From assembly GCA_030837265.1 (NCBI GenBank), contig JAUPKV010000572.1:1-13385 (forward strand): DNA of 13,385 nt, given 5' to 3'. A program made the position numbers and the translations under genes. This document shows positions 6,461 through 13,385 of this stretch, in pieces (the first letter of the stretch is position 1; each line of letters opens with the position of its first letter). Under the pieces are notes generated by a model, which was not told the origin of the DNA, did no database searches, and saw only the letters and a list, made by a program, of their open reading frames with translations. This DNA is from Methanobacteriota archaeon. GTDB taxonomy: Archaea; Halobacteriota; Methanosarcinia; Methanosarcinales; Methanosarcinaceae.

Positions 6461-7842
6461 TCGTTTTCACCTCTGTTTCCCGATTCAGAGGGATCTTTTA
6501 CTACCTTCCAGGGTCCTTCACGTTTTTCTTCCACAGGTTTTACTTCTTCCGGAATAGGCTCATCTGCAGCAGCATCTTTCACGGTAGTATCGATATCAGA
6601 CTTAATTTCCTGCTCGGATTCTAAAGACTCTTCTGCGGCAAGCTCTTCATGTTCTATACTTTCTCCGAGCTGAACATCTTCGTCAATTTCTGCAGGTTCT
6701 GATTCATGTTCTTCTTCACATGGAACCGATTCTTCCTCGCAGGGCTGCTCTTCAAGATCTGCTGACTCCGGAGCTGCTTCAAAAGAGGCTTCAAACTCAG
6801 CTTCCTCTTCCAGAGCTTCTTCTTCCTCTTCTTCCTCGATTTCAGCTTCAATTGCTTCTTCTAAGGTATCTCCCTCTACTACGACCTCAGCTTCTTTAAT
6901 TATTTCCTCTAAGTTATCACACTCAGGAGTCTCTTCAGTAGTAAAACCGATTGAGGACTCTTCGGAGGATTCTGCTTCTTCCAGCTCATCGTCGGTATCT
7001 TCAGGAACCTTTTCGGCAGTTGGTTCATCAAGGGCATGTTCGAGAAGGGGCGCTTCCAACCTGGATACTTTACTCTCGGTTTCTTCACTTGCTTCAGCTT
7101 CCACTGCGGCTTCTTCAACCGGAGTTTCAAACTTCTTTCTCAGGACCGCCTGTTGAATTTCGAGAATTTCCTTACATCCTTTCTTCACAAGTTCCAGGCC
7201 TTTTTTGATTTCTTCAGGAGTAAGATGACCGTCCATCTGGAGAAGGGTAATTTCTCCATCCTGAGTCATTGCTACAGGAAAATCGGCCTCACCATAATTG
7301 TCTTCTTCCTTGTTCAGGTCAAGTACTACCTGCCCATCAACTTTTCCAAAGGCACAGGAAGTAATTAGACCTTTCATGGGAATGCCTGCATCTGCAAGAG
7401 CTACACTTGAAGCGTTAATTGCTGCTGTTCTCGTCCCTGCATCAGCCTGAAGTACTTCCACAAAAATATCAATTGCCGTTTTAGGGAAAAGCTCAGTCAT
7501 AATAACCGGTTCAAAAGCTTCCCTGGAAACCTTTGAAATTTCAATGCTTCGCCTGCTAGGGCCAGGTCGAGCCCTATCTTCTACGGAAAAAGAAGCCATA
7601 TTGTACTTATAACGGATAACTGCGGTACCTGCCCTCTGAGTACGACGGGGATGCACTTCTCTTGGGCCAAATACACCTACCAGGACCTTATTTTTGCCCC
7701 ATTCGAGGTAACATGAGCCATCGGCTCTGGAAAGCACTCCAATTTCTATTTTCATGGGCCTGATCTCGTCCGTTCGCCTCCCGTCTAGGCGTAGCCCATC
7801 GTCAGTGATTAATTTTTCAGGTTTATCACTCATACTGCTCAT
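6457..7842 (-). CDS. rrp41: Exosome catalytic subunit Rrp41 with long acidic tail
   Basis: Residues 1 to about 240 are the RNase PH-fold core of Rrp41: LRLDGRR at 17-23, GTRTAA with Arg138 for phosphate binding, and the two acidic catalytic positions Asp181 and Asp187 (in EADFPVA). With Rrp42 it forms the phosphorolytic ring. The core alone matches the usual archaeal length of about 240-250. The remaining 221 residues are a low-complexity tail rich in Glu and Asp, with a run of seven Glu at 337-342 and around, and a conserved-looking end GPWKVVKDPSE at 443-453. I recall similar tails in Methanosarcina Rrp41. The ATG at 7842 is chosen because GGAG lies eight bases before it; the next ATG (7833) is too far. 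The tail is in frame and ends with the rrp42 overlap. Confidence 0.95.
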   Translation of the reverse strand: MSSMSDKPEKLITDDGLRLDGRRTDEIRPMKIEIGVLSRADGSCYLEWGKNKVLVGVFGPREVHPRRTQRAGTAVIRYKYNMASFSVEDRARPGPSRRSIEISKVSREAFEPVIMTELFPKTAIDIFVEVLQADAGTRTAAINASSVALADAGIPMKGLITSCAFGKVDGQVVLDLNKEEDNYGEADFPVAMTQDGEITLLQMDGHLTPEEIKKGLELVKKGCKEILEIQQAVLRKKFETPVEEAAVEAEASEETESKVSRLEAPLLEHALDEPTAEKVPEDTDDELEEAESSEESSIGFTTEETPECDNLEEIIKEAEVVVEGDTLEEAIEAEIEEEEEEEALEEEAEFEASFEAAPESADLEEQPCEEESVPCEEEHESEPAEIDEDVQLGESIEHEELAAEESLESEQEIKSDIDTTVKDAAADEPIPEEVKPVEEKREGPWKVVKDPSESGNRGENE

Positions 7843-7874
7843 ACTTTAATCTCCAAAAACTCCTAAAACAGAAA

Positions 7875-8657
7875 TCAGTTATTCGGGTTCAGCAATACAT
7901 CAATTTTCCTGTAGATCTCTTCAGAATGATTTTCTTTTGCCAAACTCGTCTCATTTTTCTCATTTTTAAAGAACTTTGCAGGTTTTGATTCTTTCTGTTT
8001 CGTTCTTTCACTTTTCAAAAAGTTGTAGATTCGATCTGTCAATCCGGAACGTTGAGCTTCAGCTTGAATCTTCAGGAGAGCCCTGCTCAAAAGCTCTACA
8101 TCCTCGTCCTTTCCGTCAATCCAGATTCTACCATTCTGACCAACGAATATGCTGCAGTTTGTCTCTTTCTTCAGCATTGAGATCATGGAACCGCCATGTC
8201 CTATTACACGGGGAACCTTTACAGGCTCAACCTCGACTATCTGGCCTGTTTTAAGTTTATTTAAGTTCGAATCTCTCAGGGCAAGCTCAATCTTCATGGA
8301 ACTATCTACTTCTTTTACTCTGAGAATCAAGGAATCGCCTACATCAAAGACGTCATGCATCTCCCGGGATTCGACTCTTTTCGGATATTCGGATACGTGG
8401 AATAAACCGTCATATGGAGCGGCAATGTCCATTATCCAGTTGGATGGAGTAACCGCAATAACAATCCCAATCACCACATCATTTACTGAGGGGATATAAG
8501 CTCCTGCGAGAGGGATTACTCCAACTTTATCCTCTTTAAGATTCTCAATACCACAAAACAAAGAATATATCTTATCGTTCTTAACATACGTCCCGTATCC
8601 GGGTTTTTTTGTATTCTCGGATAACAGGTCACCAGGGATCACTATCTTTTTGTCCAT
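7875..8657 (-). CDS. rrp4: Exosome RNA-binding cap subunit Rrp4
   Basis: The 260-residue product has an N-terminal domain (about 1-58), an S1 domain (about 59-130, DVVIGIV...YDGLFHVSE...LILRVKEVD) and a KH domain (about 140-210) with the loop IGHGGSMI at 152-159. Rrp4 sits on the exosome ring and guides RNA into the channel. Residues from about 215 on form a lysine-rich tail (SERTKQKESKPAKFFKNEKN), longer than the KH domain needs. The ATG at 8657 is preceded by GAGGAT with five bases between. It follows sdo1 after 11 bases and is followed by rrp41 after 32 bases, the conserved order sdo1-rrp4-rrp41-rrp42. Confidence 0.95.
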   Translation of the reverse strand: MDKKIVIPGDLLSENTKKPGYGTYVKNDKIYSLFCGIENLKEDKVGVIPLAGAYIPSVNDVVIGIVIAVTPSNWIMDIAAPYDGLFHVSEYPKRVESREMHDVFDVGDSLILRVKEVDSSMKIELALRDSNLNKLKTGQIVEVEPVKVPRVIGHGGSMISMLKKETNCSIFVGQNGRIWIDGKDEDVELLSRALLKIQAEAQRSGLTDRIYNFLKSERTKQKESKPAKFFKNEKNETSLAKENHSEEIYRKIDVLLNPNN

Positions 8658-8668
8658 CCAACATCCTC

Positions 8669-9361
8669 TTATAAAAGTTTAGTTTGCGCCTCTCCTTTAG
8701 TAAGATGATTTATAAGAGCGTAAAAATCAGTCTGAACTCCTGCCGGAATTCTTATCACTGCAATCCAGGAGCCGTCACGCTGCCATTCTTCTTTTGTAAT
8801 GTTTCCCACCTTGGAAATATCTCCGTAAGCTTTGGGGGCATACTCGGGGGGGATTCTCACGGCAATACTGATTTCCTCAAATCTTATGGGTATAAGCGGG
8901 CGAATGGCTTTCATTGTAATATTGACCAGCTGATCCACGCTTTTTAAAGGATCTATGTGCACCTTTGCCTCTTCCATTGCCTTTTCTATCCTTGCAGGAG
9001 GGTGAGGTGCTCTTGTCTGAGGATTAATTGCGTTTCTGGAGATGGTATAGATAACCTTTTTCTTTTTCTCCTCTAACATACGTTTTCTCTGTTCAGCAGT
9101 GAGTTGAAGCTCTCCGTGTTTCAGGATAACGTCAGCGATCTTATAAGGGTCAGTTGTATCAAAAGAATTAATAATATCGGATTCTGCTGCTCTATCCCCT
9201 CGGTTTGCATCTTCGAAAATAGTCTCAACTGCCAGAATATTTTCCAAACTTATCTCTTCTCCACGCTTGTAAGCTAGAGCTCCATCGGGCTCGACCAGGA
9301 TTTCAAAATGTTTGCTACCTCTTTTGAGCCTTGCAGTCACTGCTTCGTCCAGGGATACCAT
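8669..9361 (-). CDS. sdo1: Ribosome maturation protein SDO1 (SBDS family)
   Basis: The 230-residue product starts [20 protein letters not shown] and contains [13 protein letters not shown], the N-terminal FYSH domain of SBDS proteins. The middle ([38 protein letters not shown]) and the C-terminal ferredoxin-like part ([19 protein letters not shown]) follow. In eukaryotes SBDS with EFL1 releases the eIF6 homologue from new large subunits, and an archaeal role in late ribosome maturation is inferred. The ATG at 9361 matches the family start and has AAGGTAT upstream; a TTG at 9379 would add six residues. It follows psmA after 78 bases containing a TATA-like box and an inverted repeat, and precedes rrp4 by 11 bases. 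Confidence 0.93.
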   Translation of the reverse strand: MVSLDEAVTARLKRGSKHFEILVEPDGALAYKRGEEISLENILAVETIFEDANRGDRAAESDIINSFDTTDPYKIADVILKHGELQLTAEQRKRMLEEKKKKVIYTISRNAINPQTRAPHPPARIEKAMEEAKVHIDPLKSVDQLVNITMKAIRPLIPIRFEEISIAVRIPPEYAPKAYGDISKVGNITKEEWQRDGSWIAVIRIPAGVQTDFYALINHLTKGEAQTKLL

Positions 9362-9393
9362 CTTTAGATACCTTCCCAAAATATAATTTTGAG

Positions 9394-9413
9394 AATCAGA
9401 AAATTATCTGATT
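9394..9413. repeat. Inverted repeat between psmA and sdo1
   Basis: AATCAGA (9394-9400) and TCTGATT (9407-9413) form seven perfect pairs around six bases. The centre lies about 28 bases downstream of the centre of the TATA-like box at 9428-9435, close to the predicted start for sdo1. It may be an operator, or a hairpin at the psmA 3' end. Confidence 0.5.
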
Positions 9414-9427
9414 ACTCATTTTCTAAC

Positions 9428-9435
9428 GTTATATA
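9428..9435 (-). promoter_or_regulatory. TATA-like box of sdo1-exosome genes
   Basis: The minus strand reads TATATAAC directly after the psmA stop codon. A start near 9406 would leave a leader of about 45 bases before sdo1. If used, the exosome genes can be expressed apart from psmA. Confidence 0.4.
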
Positions 9436-9439
9436 GGTT

Positions 9440-10186
9440 TTATTCTTTGTGTTCGCCCCTGTGTTTCTCAAGGATCTGTTGAACATAGCTTTCAACTTCT
9501 TTAGGAACTAGCTTTCTGAACTTTTTGTCGGGAAGGGATACAACTCCCACTTCAAGGGTTAAAGCGTCGAACTTACCTTCAGCGGCTTTATAGAGCGCAT
9601 CCATCCCTAGAAGAATAGCTGCATTAATATTCATGTCCTCTTTGTAGTCCGCTTCGAAGACCTCAACTACTGCATTTCTGCCTGCTCCGATGGCTGTAGC
9701 CTTGTATTCCAGAAGTGCTCCGCTAGGGTCAGTCTCAAAGAGTCTGGGAGAACTGTCATCCACACCTGCAATAAGGAGTGCGGTTCCGTAAGGGCGAACC
9801 CCGCCGTACTGAGTGTAAGTCTGCTTATGATCACAAATTTTCTTGGAGATAACTTCTACGCCTATGGGTTCATCATAAGAAACCCTGTTGATCTGCGCTT
9901 CCACGCGGGCTCTATCAACAAGGGAGCGAGCATCAGCTACAAGCCCTGAGGTTGCAGCTCCGATGTGGTCGTCAATTTGGAAAATTTTTTCAATTGATTC
10001 CGCTTCCACAAGCCTGCTCGTTATTCTTTTGTCAACCAGCAGCACTACCCCATCTGATGCCTTTATTCCCACGGCGGTTGTTCCCCTTTTGACCGCTTCA
10101 CGAGCATATTCTACCTGAAAAAGTCTTCCATCAGGGCTAAAAACCGTAATTGCCCTGTCATAACCCATTTGTGGTGCCATCTGCAT
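9440..10186 (-). CDS. psmA: Proteasome alpha subunit
   Basis: The 248-residue product has the alpha-type signature [20 protein letters not shown] at residues 9-28, SIEKIF with the pocket lysine at 67 used by ATPase tails, [16 protein letters not shown], and the [16 protein letters not shown] segment. Alpha subunits form the outer rings and gate of the 20S proteasome and carry no catalytic threonine. It closely resembles what I recall of the Methanosarcina thermophila protein. The ATG at 10186 has GGAG ten bases upstream. The C-terminus is charged ([10 protein letters not shown]). It is separated from rnp2 by 914 bases with its own candidate promoter, but lies 78 bases before sdo1. The beta subunit gene is not in the window. 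Confidence 0.97.
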   Translation of the reverse strand: MQMAPQMGYDRAITVFSPDGRLFQVEYAREAVKRGTTAVGIKASDGVVLLVDKRITSRLVEAESIEKIFQIDDHIGAATSGLVADARSLVDRARVEAQINRVSYDEPIGVEVISKKICDHKQTYTQYGGVRPYGTALLIAGVDDSSPRLFETDPSGALLEYKATAIGAGRNAVVEVFEADYKEDMNINAAILLGMDALYKAAEGKFDALTLEVGVVSLPDKKFRKLVPKEVESYVQQILEKHRGEHKE

Positions 10187-10231
10187 TATTCCATATCTCC
10201 CTTAATTTCTGTTTGTAATGTTTCAATCTTC

Positions 10232-10246
10232 CCGGTCAAGTACCGG
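10232..10246. repeat. Inverted repeat before psmA
   Basis: CCGGT (10232-10236) and ACCGG (10242-10246) flank five bases. The centre, 10239, lies about 26 bases downstream of the TATA-like box, at the predicted transcription start. It is short, but GC-rich within AT-rich surroundings. Confidence 0.4.
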
Positions 10247-10260
10247 TCTTTTCCTCTAAG

Positions 10261-10268
10261 GATATTTA
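10261..10268 (-). promoter_or_regulatory. TATA-like box of psmA
   Basis: The minus strand reads TAAATATC within GCGGGTAAATATCC. The predicted start near 10239 would leave a leader of about 53 bases. The weak match and lack of a clear BRE keep this tentative. Confidence 0.35.
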
Positions 10269-10644
10269 CCCGCAGAGTCGTTAGCTAATCATTGCCTTTC
10301 CGGAAAAAGGCTTCAGTCATATCATGGACATATGCGGAGATCCGAGAATCCAGGACAGAATGTCCCCAACCCGGCATTCAGGTAAGGAAATCAACTTTTG
10401 ATCCCTATAACGTATTTCTTCCTTATTAGAGTTTTTAGCCTTTAATTTAGGACTTGCAATCCTAATAACTTTTTTCGATGAAACCATTGGAAAATATCCA
10501 GTAAAGTGAATTCAAAGGCACTTTTGCCCTTTAAATGCGTCTTCCAAGCACAATTGGATTCACATACCTGAGAGCCTTTTAACTATTCTTTAAAGTTCTC
10601 AACATATTTTAACTGAGTCGTTAATAAAGTGTATTTCCTCAGTT

Positions 10645-10680
10645 ATAATGCTTGTGAGACTAAAAATGCTTGTGAGACCA
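10645..10680. repeat. Tandem duplication of an 18-base unit
   Basis: AATGCTTGTGAGAC occurs at 10647-10660 and again at 10665-10678, exactly 18 bases apart. The units agree at about 16 of 18 positions. It lies within the gap between rnp2 and psmA and has no known counterpart for me; replication slippage is the simplest origin. Confidence 0.6.
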
Positions 10681-10926
10681 AATTATCAGCACACGGGAAT
10701 ATTATATATTTTCGTGGAAAAATACCCTCCACAATACCACGTCATCTGTCATTAAGAATGCATTCCGGTGGTCTCGCAGTCATCCATATTCAACTCCCAA
10801 AAATTCCGAAGAGTTTTTTGCTTCAATGAGTCCTGCCAATCAATATCATACTTTGTTACACTAATACTCATCCATTATAGTTTATATTATACAGTTCTGA
10901 CAGCTAAACGAATATAGCTTCATGTT

Positions 10927-11011
10927 AACAACTTAATGATAAAGCTTACAGACAACAACTTAATATATAAAACTTAATAGATAACAACTTTATAGATAAA
11001 GTTTTATGTCG
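10927..11011. repeat. Three tandem AT-rich repeats, each a dyad
   Basis: AACAACTT begins at 10927, 10954 and 10983, so the copies are spaced 27 and 29 bases. Each copy continues as a dyad of the form AACTTWAT, two bases, ATAAARYTT. The third contains the perfect inverted repeat AACTTTAT-AG-ATAAAGTT (10986-11003). The pattern resembles an array of protein-binding sites more than a CRISPR array, since there are no unique spacers. A TATA-like stretch (TATAATATAAAC, minus strand, about 10881-10892) follows on the minus-strand side. Confidence 0.55.
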
Positions 11012-11100
11012 TCACTAAAATAATGCTTGGAATAATAATCTATTTTATATTTAATATAATTTATATTTCTGAATTTTTCGCAACCATCGATCTCTGGACT

Positions 11101-11460
11101 TTACCTCGATTTTGGTTCGAAGACCTTATACTTCTGGAGAAATTTTTCATTAACTCTCTTTATTGTGCCGGAGGTTCCCAGTATATGCAAAGTTGCCCTT
11201 TTACCGTTAATTCTTGTGAGTGCTGCCAGGGAAGCTCTTGTTTCTTTTACCCTGGTATGTGTACATTGAATAACACCTTTGAAGTCTTCAAAACCAAGCA
11301 CTTTGATATCACACTCACTTGCAACGACATCCCCGAGCAGAGAGGATGCAGAAGACATAAGCTCCTTTATCAGATCATTCCTGTTTGCAGGTTCCTCACA
11401 TATCAGTTCAATAGCTAGATAGCGTTTTTTCATACGAAGAGAAGGAAGCAGACGTTTCAA
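11101..11460 (-). CDS. rnp2: RNase P protein component 2 (Pop5)
   Basis: The 119-residue product begins KRLLPSLRMKKRYLAIELIC and contains SLLGDVVASECDIKVLGFED, then THTRVKETRASLAALTRING, the pattern of archaeal Pop5. It pairs with Rnp3 and activates the catalytic domain of RNase P RNA for tRNA 5' maturation. The start is TTG at 11460, overlapping the rnp3 stop as TTGA; no suitable ATG exists upstream. The N-terminal methionine and following residues match the family, so the TTG is convincing. After it the compact order is broken by a 914-base gap. The tail KYKVFEPKSR is basic. Confidence 0.92.
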   Translation of the reverse strand: MKRLLPSLRMKKRYLAIELICEEPANRNDLIKELMSSASSLLGDVVASECDIKVLGFEDFKGVIQCTHTRVKETRASLAALTRINGKRATLHILGTSGTIKRVNEKFLQKYKVFEPKSR

Positions 11461-12176
11461 AAATAATCCCCATCCTCAAGTACTTCCACACCTTCCCTGA
11501 TATATCCTGTCCTGGGGCGTTTTTTTGAGATGATTTTTTCAGGCACTGTGCTCATAGCGTCAATGGCTTCATCTTCTTCAAGCCCGCAGATTTCAGCCAG
11601 AGCAAGAGCATCCATTGGAGCACGAAGATCAAAACAGGACAAAGAATCACTTGAAAGGACAAGAGAAACTTCGTATTTCCTGGCCAGATCAAGATTGGCT
11701 CTAAGATCCGTTAACTGACGGATGCGTCTTGCACCTCTTGAATTAAGGAGAGATCTCAGGGTCAGGCCTATTGCAACTCCATTTTCAGCTGCTGCCTTTG
11801 CAAGCACCTGATTTAATCCGCTGCTCTTATCGAAAGCCGGATGGTTAAGAATATCAACTCCGGGATTTTCAAGTGCAGCTCTGTTGACAGCTTCTGAGCC
11901 ACCATGTACGATCAGGACGTCAACGGACTTCTTATATTTCCCAATCAATCCATGAAGTTTTGAGGGATTTTCTTCAACTAGTTCAATTCCATTGAAGATC
12001 TCAAATCCGTCAGGAAGGTTAAGCATAGGCCATGATTGAGGCAGTTTATCCGAGTGGTTTGCAAGTGCAATCCCGCTATATCCTAAATGCTCTGCAATCG
12101 CTGCAAGCTCAGAGGAAGTGTTATCTCCATCAGGAACAGCATGGACACAAAAGTCGTAAAATTTATGTTTGCCCAA
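11457..12176 (-). CDS. rnp3: RNase P protein component 3 (Rpp30)
   Basis: From the chosen start the product has 239 residues and begins MGKHKFYDFCVHAVPDGDNT, like other archaeal Rpp30 proteins. It has the PHP-like barrel signatures GYSGIALANHSD, VLIVHGGSEAVNRAALENP, DILNHPAFDKSSGLN and VSLVLSSDSLSCFDLRAP. It works with Pop5 (rnp2) in RNase P. The start is TTG at 12176, with GGAGG six bases before it. A longer frame from 12254 would add 26 basic residues that do not belong to the family. The start overlaps the end of the COG1325 gene by 14 bases, and the stop overlaps rnp2 by four. Confidence 0.93.
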   Translation of the reverse strand: MGKHKFYDFCVHAVPDGDNTSSELAAIAEHLGYSGIALANHSDKLPQSWPMLNLPDGFEIFNGIELVEENPSKLHGLIGKYKKSVDVLIVHGGSEAVNRAALENPGVDILNHPAFDKSSGLNQVLAKAAAENGVAIGLTLRSLLNSRGARRIRQLTDLRANLDLARKYEVSLVLSSDSLSCFDLRAPMDALALAEICGLEEDEAIDAMSTVPEKIISKKRPRTGYIREGVEVLEDGDYF

Positions 12177-12612
12177 ATAACTCCTCCACGATGGCTCCGG
12201 CTTTTTCCCTGTTCTTCGGATAGGTCTCGATCTTGATTTTGGCAATAACCGCATCCGATGAATCAGTCAGCTTTACCTGCTGCAGGTATGCAGCTTGTTT
12301 ATCAAAGCGAAGATGGAAGACCTGGTCATCGTCAAGCTTTTCAGGCATTTCCTCCCTGAGTCGTTCAACATCTTCTCCCGAGAATCTCTCCCGGACAAAA
12401 TGGGCAAAACCTAGACAGTGTGCTTTTCTTTTAAGCTGCACGCTCAGTATGGTAATGGGATTTCCATGGTGCCCTTCAGCCGGGATTTCTTCAATTAATT
12501 TGTTGCCTTCCCGAACGCCAGCACCGGATAAAAAAAAGTCCAGAGCTGCCTTCACTCTGGATATATCTTCGGTTGCGTGGGCGATAGCACGCAATGTAAT
12601 GTAATGAATCAC
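12163..12612 (-). CDS. COG1325 RNA-binding protein, predicted exosome-linked
   Basis: The 149-residue product begins MIHYITLRAIAHATEDISRV and contains EEIPAEGHHGNPITILSVQL and DQVFHLRFDKQAAYLQQV. It matches the archaeal family PF01877/COG1325, described as an RNA-binding protein or predicted exosome subunit mainly from gene order. Its molecular role is not established to my knowledge. The start is GTG at 12612, 12 bases after the rpl15e stop, with only a weak upstream site (GAGTC), so re-initiation from rpl15e is likely. Its 3' end contains the ribosome-binding site and start of rnp3. Confidence 0.85.
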   Translation of the reverse strand: MIHYITLRAIAHATEDISRVKAALDFFLSGAGVREGNKLIEEIPAEGHHGNPITILSVQLKRKAHCLGFAHFVRERFSGEDVERLREEMPEKLDDDQVFHLRFDKQAAYLQQVKLTDSSDAVIAKIKIETYPKNREKAGAIVEELFGQT

Positions 12613-12624
12613 TTGACTCGACTC

Positions 12625-13307
<683 letters not shown>

Positions 13308-13326
13308 ATACAAATGAATCATCTGA

Positions 13327-13332
13327 TTTAAA
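13327..13332 (-). promoter_or_regulatory. TATA-like box of the rpl15e operon
   Basis: The minus strand reads GCTTTAAATC. A start about 25 bases downstream would lie at about 13303-13308. A second weaker candidate, CTATTAAATG at 13351-13360, would give a start near 13330. Nothing else is seen from 13308 to 13385. Confidence 0.4.
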
Positions 13333-13385
13333 GCTTTGCCTTTTCATGGCCATTTAATAGAGAAAGATCTGCAAAAAGATACAAC

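Larger units (their letters stand above)
10187..11100. other. Long gap between rnp2 and psmA, no clear gene
   Basis: This stretch is AT-rich and I find no recognisable gene in either strand. Two short minus-strand frames exist: 10871-10752 (39 residues, MSISVTKYDIDW...) and about 10374-10282 (30 residues, MPGWGHSVLDSR...). Neither has a good ribosome-binding site or a known motif. Structured items include three tandem dyads (10927-11011), an 18-base tandem duplication (about 10645-10680), a hairpin TTAGGA/TCCTAA (10447-10465) and a hairpin GCCTTT/AAAGGC (10294-10311). No tRNA or rRNA signature was seen. The gap may hold a non-coding RNA or a long regulatory region for psmA. Confidence 0.55.

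Noticed and set aside
6654..7130. Lysine-rich frames within the acidic tail region of rrp41
   Set aside because: They are the other-frame reading of GAA/GAG-rich codons on the same strand and show no family features.
10629..10829. Plus-strand frame from a GTG, 66 residues, with NACETK repeated
   Set aside because: The repeat comes from the 18-base tandem duplication; there is no ribosome-binding site and no recognisable domain.
10927..11011. CRISPR array
   Set aside because: The three repeats are AT-rich and degenerate, and lie directly next to each other without unique spacers; no cas genes are present.
11023..11418. Plus-strand frame of 131 residues opposite rnp2
   Set aside because: It is antisense to a well-supported Pop5 gene and starts in AT-rich sequence with no ribosome-binding site.
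12177..12254. Upstream extension of rnp3 by 26 residues
   Set aside because: The added residues are the out-of-frame reading of the COG1325 gene, and the TTG at 12176 has a far better ribosome-binding site and matches the family start.

Overview
The window reads as a chromosome segment of a methanogenic archaeon of the genus Methanosarcina or a close relative. Ribosomal protein eL15, archaeal RNase P subunits, proteasome alpha, SBDS/SDO1, exosome Rrp4/Rrp41/Rrp42, eL43, RpoP, a Brix protein and Pcc1 lie in one block. Start regions show anti-16S-complementary GGAGG/GGTG sites and archaeal TATA-like boxes. A surface protein resembling the Methanosarcina disaggregatase family supports the genus call. 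Every well-supported gene is on the minus strand, so transcription runs from right to left.

Right part (13385 to 4384): this is the archaeal 'exosome superoperon'. From its promoter side it reads rpl15e, COG1325 RNA-binding protein, rnp3, rnp2, a 914-base gap without a clear gene, psmA, sdo1, rrp4, rrp41, rrp42, rpl37ae, rpoP, Brix protein, pcc1. Overlaps of 14 and 4 bases (COG1325/rnp3, rnp3/rnp2, rrp41/rrp42) and spacers mostly below 35 bases indicate translational coupling. The content joins ribosome synthesis, tRNA 5' processing, 3' RNA decay, transcription, tRNA t6A modification and protein degradation. Likely internal promoters sit before psmA, sdo1 and rpl37ae. Each has an inverted repeat centred close to the predicted transcription start. 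The rpl15e leader can fold so that its ribosome-binding site is paired. Rrp41 carries a very acidic C-terminal tail of about 220 residues, and Rrp4 ends in a lysine-rich tail.

Left part (4383 to 1): an AT-rich accessory region. It holds a polytopic acyltransferase, a membrane-anchored right-handed beta-helix protein of disaggregatase type, a possible 38-residue plus-strand membrane peptide, a very compact trypsin-like serine protease with an intact catalytic triad, and the C-terminal stump of a DUF4326 gene. The first two suggest modification or breakdown of the cell-surface polysaccharide.

The best candidates for something undescribed are three tandem AT-rich dyads in the rnp2-psmA gap, the dyads centred on predicted starts, the rpl15e leader fold, and the acidic Rrp41 tail. 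All functional statements are from reading the sequence; no database search was run.
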